Shown in pieces: positions 56,210 to 64,000 of a stretch of DNA of 64,000 nt. The position numbers and the translations under genes were made by a program. Every line of letters begins with the position of its first letter. Within the stretch, counting starts at the first letter, position 1. This DNA is from Zantedeschia hybrid cultivar (lineage: Eukaryota; Streptophyta; Magnoliopsida; Alismatales; Araceae). The stretch spans positions 1,603,001 through 1,667,000 of the forward strand of contig JARZZO010000013.1 of NCBI GenBank assembly GCA_030544215.1, written 5' to 3'. Under the pieces are notes generated by a model. The model was not told the DNA's origin and did not search any database. It saw nothing but the letters and a program-made list of their open reading frames with translations.

Positions 56210-57441
56210 GTTAAAGAGTCAATCAGCATGGTACAAAGACCAGTGAAATCAAAAAATTTAGAAACTCAAATTCCCTTATCAGTCTCGATAATTTAACCCT
56301 AAACACATTACTACACACACTGACACGTTTGATTCGTGAGTAACAAGAGATGCCAAGTCCTAAGGAATACCGAAAGCTTGACTGAAAGTGTAAAGTACAA
56401 ATCATTCTTTTTAAGCAAAATTTTGTTTTTACACTCGGCCCATGATGTCGGAACGAGGCTTAGAATAGACTACCAAGAATACCCGCCATCTTAGTAGGAG
56501 GCCGTCATAAAAAAAAAAGGGGAGATCTGTCCCGAAGAAAAGAAAAGAAAACCAAAGCAAAGGCAAAAGCCAAATGTCAAATCAAAAGGCCATTACACTA
56601 CAAACGCTACATCAAGGCCATGAAGTAAAATGAAAGGGAACGCAAGGTCGATAAATACCCCGGAAAGAAAATGACCGAACCCCAACGGATATTAGGGTAG
56701 GAAAGGAACATCTTTTTGGGTCTTCGGAACCTTCTCATGGGCTTTCTAAACTAATTCTTCCTTCCTTTCTAAAGAAGCGTACTCCAAACTTAAGGAACGG
56801 CCTAGATTGACTAAGGACTGAATCATCAAATGGGATCACGAATGGAAACACATGTTCAAACACAATGGGTTTAAGTTAAATTATTGAAGAACAATTTGAG
56901 AATTAAGTTAATAAATGAATATGATCTTTTGATATGGTACCATGCTGGTCTTTTAGTTTACACCATAGTTTAAAATCCAAAAAAAATACATATTCCAAAA
57001 TCCAAAAAAATACATATCCCAAAAAAGGCACATATTTCAAAAATTCAAAAAAAAAAGTACATATTTCAAAACCCAAACAAAAATGAATATTTCAAAACAA
57101 CAAAAAATATTTCAATTAGCGTTTGCTTATTGCATCTAGTATGCTTCATTCCTTTTATTTTCAGTGAGCATCTGTTTGCTTGTATGTTGCATTTAGCTTA
57201 CAGTCCGATTACCTTTGTTAATAAAGGCTATGCCCCTTGACCCTTCCACTAAGAAAGAGATTGATTGACCATTCACTTGGTCAGGCAAGGGGCTAAGCCT
57301 AAATAGATACTTAACCTGTTTGTTAAGTAATGTGCAGGACACGGGACAAACACATGGAACGCAAGCTAAAGGCAAAGATTTCATGTATATTCAAAAGGTG
57401 TTTGTACATGATACACAAAAGAAAGGAAAGTACATAAGCCT
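56210..57441. other. B convergent spacer with minisatellite
   Basis: Inverted counterpart of C 34,230-35,511. An A-rich minisatellite lies at about 56,975-57,110. No ORF supported. Confidence 0.7.
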
Positions 57442-60296
57442 TCAAGGCTGGCTCTCTCCTGCCCCCTCATCCATCTGGCTCTGAGCCTCATCCTGGGCAT
57501 CTGGCGGTGGAGCTCTAGGCGGCGGCGGACCCATGGCACTCGGACCAGCCTGACTAGAGGAGATGGCCACGCTGGCTGTGAAAGCGCTCGCCTGCCCGCG
57601 CTCCTGAGCACGCTGCCGAGTACGCCTGTACCTCTCCTTCACGCTCCGGCGCTCGTGCTCGGCAATGCCTAACTGGACTCGGAGGGAGGTCATCTCCGAG
57701 TCCAGCCTCTGCCACTCCAGCCGCTCCCTCTCCCTCTCCTCAGTGATAAACTCCAGTCGGGACCGGAGGTGTGAAAGCTCCCGAGGAAGATCCCCGGTGG
57801 AGAGGCGAGCCACCTGCTCCTCGAGTTCGCGAACCCGAGCCGCATCCGCTTCAGCCCTCTGAAGGGCTTCATGAAGCTCAGCAACCTGCAGGAGAAGTCA
57901 TTGTTAGTCCAAGGCAATCAAGCAATCAAAAATCAAATCCAGGAGTCAAAGGGAAAGGATCAGAACTTACTCGAGCGGCACGATCCTCCTCTGCAAGAGA
58001 GGCTCAGTGGATGGCGAACGCGAGCTGGCTCTGGAGGTCAGCCAGAGCAGCCTCATGGGCGGCAGAAGAAGAGGATGATGATGCTCCATATGCAGGGGGA
58101 GCCGCCTGGGTGTTGACGGCTCGCTACACCAAAAGACAATCATCAGCGGTTAATCGTCAAAACAAATTAATTAACTAAAACATTCATTCATATTCATTCA
58201 TACATACCAGGTCGAACAACTCCTTCTGGACCTGCTCTAGCTGGGTCTCCGCGTCATGTAGGCGGGCCCGGAGGTCAACGATGACCGCATCTCGCGCGTC
58301 CTGCATATCACACATACATACATACATTCACAAATATAAGTTAAAGATAATGATAAAATGAAAGAAGCATAAAAGCATACTTACATCGAGTGGTCAGAGG
58401 AGCGGAAGCTGATCGGCGTAGTGGGCCCGGTACTGCTGGAGGTAGGCCTCGCTTCTCTCCGCCCAGGACTCCACCCTGACGCCGCGGCGGTGCCAGTCCT
58501 CGTACTGCTCCGGGAACTTGGCACGTCAATCGATGGGAGCTTGCTTCCCCCTCATGCTCCGTCCGACGCCCTCTGGGACCTCCTCGTCTATCCACTCCTG
58601 GTGGAGGCCCAGGGTCCTCATGACGAGGCGGAGGCAGAGCGGCTTGATCTCGTTGAGGCAATGCAACCACATTTGCCTCCCGAACCGTCTCCGGCCGGCC
58701 GTCACCCACGGCTAGCCCTCCTCGCTCATGCCCATGTATGGGCGTCAGATCACCTGCATACAAGTTAGATGCATTCATATAAATAACTTGCATTTAATGA
58801 ATAAAAGATTGCATTTAATGAACAAAATTGAACAAGTTAAGAACTCACCAGCAACTCGGGGTAGTCGAGGAACTGATGGCGGAGGGCCGTCAGCTGGTGG
58901 TGCTGGGGTGCTGTGTCCACGATTGGCTGCCAACGGCAGGCCAATGGGACGGCACCGGGTCGTACTATTCTCGCTCGGCCGAGCGGGAAGTAGTAATAGC
59001 TCCAAACCTGCACACATGAACATAAGTTAGAAATCATCACATCATGTCACATTACATATCATAAACAAATAATAAGACGATTTAATACCTGGAGGAACGG
59101 CGAGAAGCCGCTGATAGTAGTCTCACGGTCAGGCGTGACCGCGGACAGGTCTGCGAATAGGTGGGCCAGAAGGGCCGCACCCCATGCATACTCCCCTAGA
59201 CTATCTAAATCATCTAACAAATACAAGAACCTACAATGAATATGGTCGTCCTTCGTACCGAAGAGCAACCGACCAAAGAAAAAGACCAAAAAGACCCTAA
59301 GCTGCCTATCTATCTCCTCCCCCTGACTTGGGTCACTGCAGTACACAAGGGAGGATGACTCTGCTAATCTATCCCTGAACTCCTCCCGGGTCTCATCCGA
59401 CCGACATCGGGGCACATCTAATCCTAAGGCGGCCTCCACCTCTACCCGGGGGACCATCCTGGACTCTCTACCTAGGCTAGACACCTCTATGCCTAGCAGA
59501 GCCTCTACCAATCCTCGGTAATCGGGGTAAGTCACCCCACTTACCGGCCGGCCATCTACCCGGAGGCCAGTGATCCTGGCCACATCCTCTAGGGTTGGGA
59601 CCATATGGCCCCACGGCATTAGGAAAGCTCGGCTTTCCGCATGCCACCTCTCCCGCAGTGCCTGCAGGAGGACTAGATCGAGCCAAAATGGCTCGATGTC
59701 CAAAACCTCACCGAATCCCATCCAGCGCAGGTGCGCCTTGTGGAAATCCGGGAGCCCTCTATATGCTCCTATAACTAAGTCCCAGCTGATCCTCGCCCTC
59801 ATCGTCCCCTGCAAATGAAAACAATAAACTTCATCAGTTAATGGCCATAAAAACAAATAAGAATAACTGTTCAAAAGGCGTCGAGTCATATGGACGCCTA
59901 TTGAAAGGCGTCCATGTGTCCTGACGCGATTTGAAAACATTTTCTGTCCAATAAAAAATTCGGAATTCCACCTGAAAGGCGTCAGACCAGGGTGACGCTG
60001 TTTGAAACGCGTCAACTGGTCTGGACGCCTTTCAAATCCCGATTCCGGGTTCTTGAAGAACCCCTTTCTTCCCTCCTTTTCTCACTCCATTCAAACCATA
60101 GAAAACTTATCAGGTGGAGGTCGCCCTCCCCTTCTTCTTCCAGGGCTACAGGCGCCGGAGGAGCCTCCTCCTCCTCCAAGAACACCGCCACCTCGACGAG
60201 TTCGGCCGACACTTCCTCGTGAGCTTCCGCTAGAGCCGCCATTCGTCGCCTCTTTGCTAGGGCATTGATCTTATGAGATCCCTCGCCGCGTTCCAT
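57442..60296 (-). pseudogene. B copy of antisense gene 2 (plant mobile domain, coiled coil)
   Basis: Exons on the minus strand: 60296-60111, 59808-59089, 59007-58849, 58753-58385, 58300-58208, 58123-57971 and 57895-57442. Lengths of exons 2-5 (720, 159, 369, 93) are identical to C, and the others differ by multiples of three or small in-frame changes. Damage: the intron 1 donor is AT instead of GT (60,110), a TGA replaces Trp at the start of exon 4, and a TGA near 58,395 replaces an Arg codon. The sequence was clearly a spliced gene but is no longer functional. Confidence 0.85.
59870..60034. repeat. Four hairpins in intron 1 of B antisense gene 2
   Basis: Two arm-sharing pairs (59870/59901 and 59971/60001), the inverted counterparts of 31634-31799 in C. 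Confidence 0.8.
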
Positions 60297-60437
60297 GGAG
60301 TTTGAGAGAGAGAGTTTTGAAAGAGAGAGAAAGAAGATCGTCGGTGATCGCCGATCGCCGGAGAAGAAAGAGGAGAGAGAGAGTTTTGAGAAAAGTGAGA
60401 AAGAAAAGGGGGCCTTCGCAGGTTCTGTTTGAAGAGG

Positions 60438-60794
60438 TTGAAAGGCGTCGTGGTACAGCGACGCGTTTTAGGGCGCATAAATTGAGGCGGCAAGGCCAGC
60501 TGTTTGAAATTAAGTAAAAGGCGTCTATACATAGCGACGCGTTTCAGGTTACCGCCAATTCTTTTCAGAACCGTACGAGGCATGATTATTAAAGGCGTCC
60601 ACACATCCAGACGCGTTTCAGGAGATTAATCACAGAATTGATGGCGGAGTCTGGAAAAAGTAAAAGAGTGAGTTGAAAGGTGTCTTGGGTAGTAGACGCA
60701 GTTTAAGCTTAATTCAGGATTTTGAGGATTAATGGCTAAATTTTGGAAAAAGAATTATGTTTGAAAGGCGTCTTGGTAAGTGGACGCGTTTTGG
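60438..60794. repeat. Five-hairpin cluster between B antisense genes
   Basis: At 60438, 60513, 60588, 60673 and 60760. Left arms are AAAGGCGTC, right arms GACGCGTTT: the mirror of the C cluster, as expected for the opposite orientation. Confidence 0.82.
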
Positions 60795-60965
60795 ATTAAG
60801 TAAACCCGAACTGTCATAGTTTAAGGAAAAATCCGATTTTTACTAAAGAAAAAAATCATGGACATATCACAAGAAGTTAAGGGGAGATTTCAAGGCATAA
60901 AGGGATGACTCTTTATTCAATAAAATCCTTTATTCCATCAGGAAAAGAAAAAGAAAAGGGAACAC

Positions 60966-62342
60966 TTAAGGAATAAGTTCATGAAGTGCTTGAACGTATG
61001 GAAATTTCAATCCTCTATCTCTATTTTTAGAGGATTTTACACGATGACTAAAGCCAATGTTCCACAAAGTAGAAATAAGTTTTGTGGCTTCGTAGTCTTC
61101 ATCGGATTCCAAAGCTCGCCTCTTGATTGGAGATGTATGGGAGAATTCGGGGAATTCATGGTAAGGCAGGCTGAGCTGGGGATAGCATCGATGGGGGTTG
61201 TACAACACGAGCTCAGTAGCCCCAATCAACTTAAGTTCCGCTCCCGTTGCACGGCGTACTCCAATGGGCTTTCCAACGAGTGCAAGTGGAGAAGGGTCAA
61301 ACCCGTTGGATGACATGAGTCTCAGATACTCCCTCCAGTCGGCTTGGGTCTTGAGCTTTGGTACTTTGTTGATCATCCGCTCGTTGAATTTCACGATGTT
61401 GGAGATGTGGTGGATCGGGCTGTTCAAGTAGATTTGAGACGGTCTTGCTGACATCCTCGTGTGATATTCGAATTTGAAATGTAGCTCGACCCACAGAGCG
61501 AAGAGCAGCATGCACCCGTAAGGAGGTCGACCCGTGGACGCCGCAGAGAGCCTGCTGTAGAGGTAAGCCAGGATCGCAGTGCTAATGGATTTTCCCTCGA
61601 AGATCGCACAGATCGCGCTGACTTGGTCATCTTCAAGGATGTTGTCTTGCGCGGGAAAGAACAAATCCCCGGCAAGGCACGTGACGAAAGCTTTCGTCAC
61701 GTCTTCAGCTTCATCCTCCCTCAGATCATCGATCTCATACAAGGTCCATTCAGCAAGCTTTGCAAGGTTGATCCTTCTGTTGGTAAGGCATCCTTTAGCC
61801 TCTAAGGGATCCTTCATGATTGACGTCAACAGTTGTATCCTTTCCCTCGTCAAAGCCATCTTATCTTTGATCTTCGGAAGACCCAACAAGAGCTCGGCCT
61901 CCTCTAGAAGGATAGTGCACTCGAACTGAGGGAAGAGAAACGTGTGGGTTTGAGGATGCTACTGTTCAATCAAGGCACCCATGGCAGCCCAATCCACATT
62001 CGGGCTCTTGTAGTGCTTAGCGTGGACCACCAAGCCTTGAAGATTCCGCTTAGAGATGAAGGCTTGCATGGAAAGCTTAGGACTCTTAGCGAGTTTTCGA
62101 ATCCAATGGAGAGAAATGAATCTCCTTGGACCGAAAAATATGGGATATGTCTGAAAAATAAAAGAAAGGATCAATTGGAGAACTTGAAGAACATGAAGAA
62201 CATGGAGGAGAAAGAAGAGATTGAAGAAGAAGGATTAGGGAATTCGACTTACTTGAAGGTTAGGGTCTCTCCCGCTAAGGTGATTCTCCACCTCCGAAAG
62301 CTTCTCCAGCGACCTCCTCATCCTCTTGTTTGAAGAACTCAT
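60966..62342 (-). pseudogene. B copy of antisense gene 1 (DUF7745-like)
   Basis: Exon 1 is 62342-62253 (30 codons, starting MSSSNKRMRRSLEKLSEVEN) with donor GTAAGT. Exon 2 is 62150-60966, after a TTTTTCAG acceptor. The splice sites match those of C. A TAG replaces the first Trp of the Trp-Trp-His-Pro segment near 61,962, truncating the protein about 64 codons into exon 2. The rest remains mostly open to a stop at 60,966. A conserved TATA box lies upstream at 62475-62482. Confidence 0.85.
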
Positions 62343-62474
62343 CTTATTCCCGAGTTTCTTCCTTCTTGAAGCTTCGAAACCTTGAAAACCTTGGAAATCC
62401 CTTGAACCTTGAAGAAAAACTTAACCTTGGATCTCTAGATTGTGGTAGGATTGCTTGGAAACAAGTTAATGATG

Positions 62475-62482
62475 TTTATATA
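62475..62482 (-). promoter_or_regulatory. TATA box of B antisense gene 1
   Basis: TTTATATA on plus, TATATAAA on minus, about 133 bp before the ATG; conserved with C. Confidence 0.6.
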
Positions 62483-62576
62483 GAGGAAATTGCGATCCTA
62501 GGAAGACTTTTCCGGATTGGAAAAGGGATGAGCATTGGAAGAGATGGAAACCAGTTGGGAATCAGCATTTTAGATG

Positions 62577-62612
62577 GTTAAAGGGTGTCGGCGCGACACG
62601 ACGCCTTTCAAG
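62577..62612. repeat. GCGTC/GACGC hairpin, B 3' region
   Basis: Arms AAAGGGTGTC and GACGCCTTTC. It is the only one I see in this part of B; C has two at 28839-28909. Confidence 0.7.
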
Positions 62613-63637
62613 CTTTCTGTCATTTACCCGAAATTTCATATTTTGATGCTTAATTAAACACTTGTTTGAAATTACTAATGATTTTTTAGTGCAGGAAAAT
62701 CAGAAAAATTAAAATGAAGCTGAAAATCTCAAGAAGATCTCACTATGGGAATTTATGAGTCTCGACCGTGGCTAAAAAGACGGTAATCTCTACCCTTGTA
62801 CTCTTTCATGTAGTTAATTTGCATCATCATTACTATATGTTAAGTATTTATTAGAGTATATCAAGGACATTGTGGTTTTGATGAAACTGGAATTTGAGTT
62901 CCCCTACAACAAAAACAGTGATAATTCCAGAGAATTCTTAATCGCACGGATACGCCGTTTGATTGTTAATTAGTGGGGACGATGGTTCCACTTTTGTGAA
63001 ACGGTGCGTGGATAAACGAGCTTCGGCTTAGCACTGAATTACAAGAATTGGTGTCTTGACTCATTAATGACAATTTAACAATATTATCCTTGATTAATTT
63101 ATATTTTATTTGACTTTATATTTTTCTTTTAGCCCAGCATACATCATATAGGACTTTGAAATCACTGTGATAAGGATTAATTATTGATTAAGTTTCAGAC
63201 CATTAATCAAATAATTCCAACATGATATGAAATATTCCATTCTGAATTGAGTATCTTGATTATCTTTGAGGTTCGCTTGAAGATATCCCTAGAATTCTAT
63301 CCTTTCTTAGATTCTTTATCCAATATTTCTTGTTTTCTTTTAAGATCCATCATGACTGTAGCACGTCCACATTGACTGACGAACGCTCCCCATAATGAAA
63401 CATGCAGTGTCTACGACCTGGGGTACTTCCCACTCCGAGGAGGTTGATCGACTTTATTTTATTTCCTTGTCTACTTCATCCAAACAGGATTGATTCCATT
63501 GATCCCCTTGAACTATCTTCATTAGTGATTTTGAAAAAAATTCCAATCATGTGATGTTGAGAGCGTGTCTCATCACACCTTGGCATCATCTTTTCAGTAC
63601 ATTCCATTTCATTCCACTCCCTTGCAAAGACGATGCC

Positions 63638-63650
63638 AAGGTGAGGCAGC
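63638..63650 (+). other. Polypurine tract, element B
   Basis: AAGGTGAGGCAGC, immediately before the 3' LTR. Confidence 0.6.
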
Positions 63651-64000
63651 TGTAGACACGCTAATTTTGACATCATTTCGAGTAAATTCCATATCATATA
63701 ATAATGCCTCAGAATGGTCTGATATTTAATCATTGGTTAATTTTTATTGTTCTTTTTGAGTTAATTATCTAAATAGTGTCGGGTCAAATAGACATGATTT
63801 AAGTTAATTAATTAAATTGATTTTAACTCAAATTTTAATTAAAATATGAAGAAGTCTAAAAGACGTCGACCTGTGTAGACGCCATTTAGAGTTTATTCCT
63901 AGTTTGATGTTTAAATTTGAATTTCAATTAATTGATTAATTAGCTAAAAGACGTCTGCATGGCACGACGCAATTTAGGTTTCCTAAGTTGTTTCTATCTC
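63651..64000 (+). repeat. 3' LTR of element B, first 350 bp
   Basis: Starts TGTAGACACGC like 20,559 and runs off the window. It contains two hairpins (63853 and 63942). Confidence 0.93.

Larger units (their letters stand above)
20559..64000 (+). mobile_element. Element B: Tat-lineage LTR retrotransposon with three nested insertions
   Basis: The 5' LTR starts at 20,559 and the 3' LTR starts at 63,651, running off the window. Removing C (26,492-46,365), D and E with their 5-bp duplications leaves about 18.3 kb plus one LTR, about 19.6 kb, against 19.9 kb for intact C. Gene order is LTR, leader, gag-protease, G-patch, pol, then two antisense genes, LTR. All coding parts carry stops or frameshifts. 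The left flank is CATGT (20554-20558); the matching right flank should lie beyond the window. Confidence 0.92.

Overview
The window is nuclear DNA of a flowering plant and is almost entirely transposable elements. The evidence is plant-type Ty3/gypsy elements of the Tat/Ogre lineage (dual RNase H, no chromodomain, extra antisense genes with plant-mobile-domain-like proteins), a plant L1-type LINE with a DUF4283/zinc-knuckle ORF1, a CACTA transposon end, and plant promoter motifs (telobox, TGGGCC). I see no convincing single-copy host gene, tRNA or rRNA, and cannot name the species.

Layout. 1-13.3 kb: non-coding DNA with a GC-rich tandem-repeat block (1.4-2.7 kb), microsatellites, and a 3.3-kb array (9.7-13.0 kb) built around a recurring palindrome, TGAGTCTGCGC / 6-7 nt variable loop / GCGCAGACTCA. 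13.3-14.6 kb: one CACTA terminus, a 290-bp fold-back element and two (AG)n tracts. 14.9-16.2 kb: a decayed LINE on the minus strand.

From 16,243 to the window end is a nested set of retrotransposons. Element A (minus strand, 16,243-20,558 and continuing beyond the window) is split by element B (plus strand, 20,559 to beyond 64,000). B is interrupted by solo LTR D (23,109-25,365), by the complete 19,874-bp element C (minus strand, 26,492-46,365, perfect CGCGG target duplication) and by solo LTR E (49,536-52,199, perfect TGTAT duplication). With insertions removed B is about 19.6 kb, matching C. By eye the C LTRs differ at about 3 of 1,317 positions and the visible B LTR ends at 6 of 350, so C is youngest.

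B and C share one gene plan. Sense genes: a gag-protease ORF followed by a G-patch/linker region, then a -1 shift at a conserved A9 run into pol (RT, gypsy RNase H, second archaeal-type RNase H, integrase). Between pol and the 3' LTR, on the opposite strand, lie two spliced genes: a 423-residue DUF7745/plant-mobile-domain-like gene with a TATA box, and a seven-exon, 712-residue plant-mobile-domain gene with a coiled-coil tail. Both antisense genes are open in C and broken in B, and the block is deleted from A.

The strongest unexplained signal is a family of about 70 short imperfect hairpins, consensus AAANGCGTC / 8-11 nt / GACGCNTTT. They lie in the LTRs, leaders and antisense-gene region of A, B and C and also in the apparently unrelated solo LTRs D and E. 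Loops differ from site to site but resemble each other at orthologous sites, and the arms carry a conserved, oriented C.C (or G.G) mismatch. The 9.7-13.0 kb array has the same design with different arms. This looks like a class of palindromic module shared by distinct retrotransposon families.
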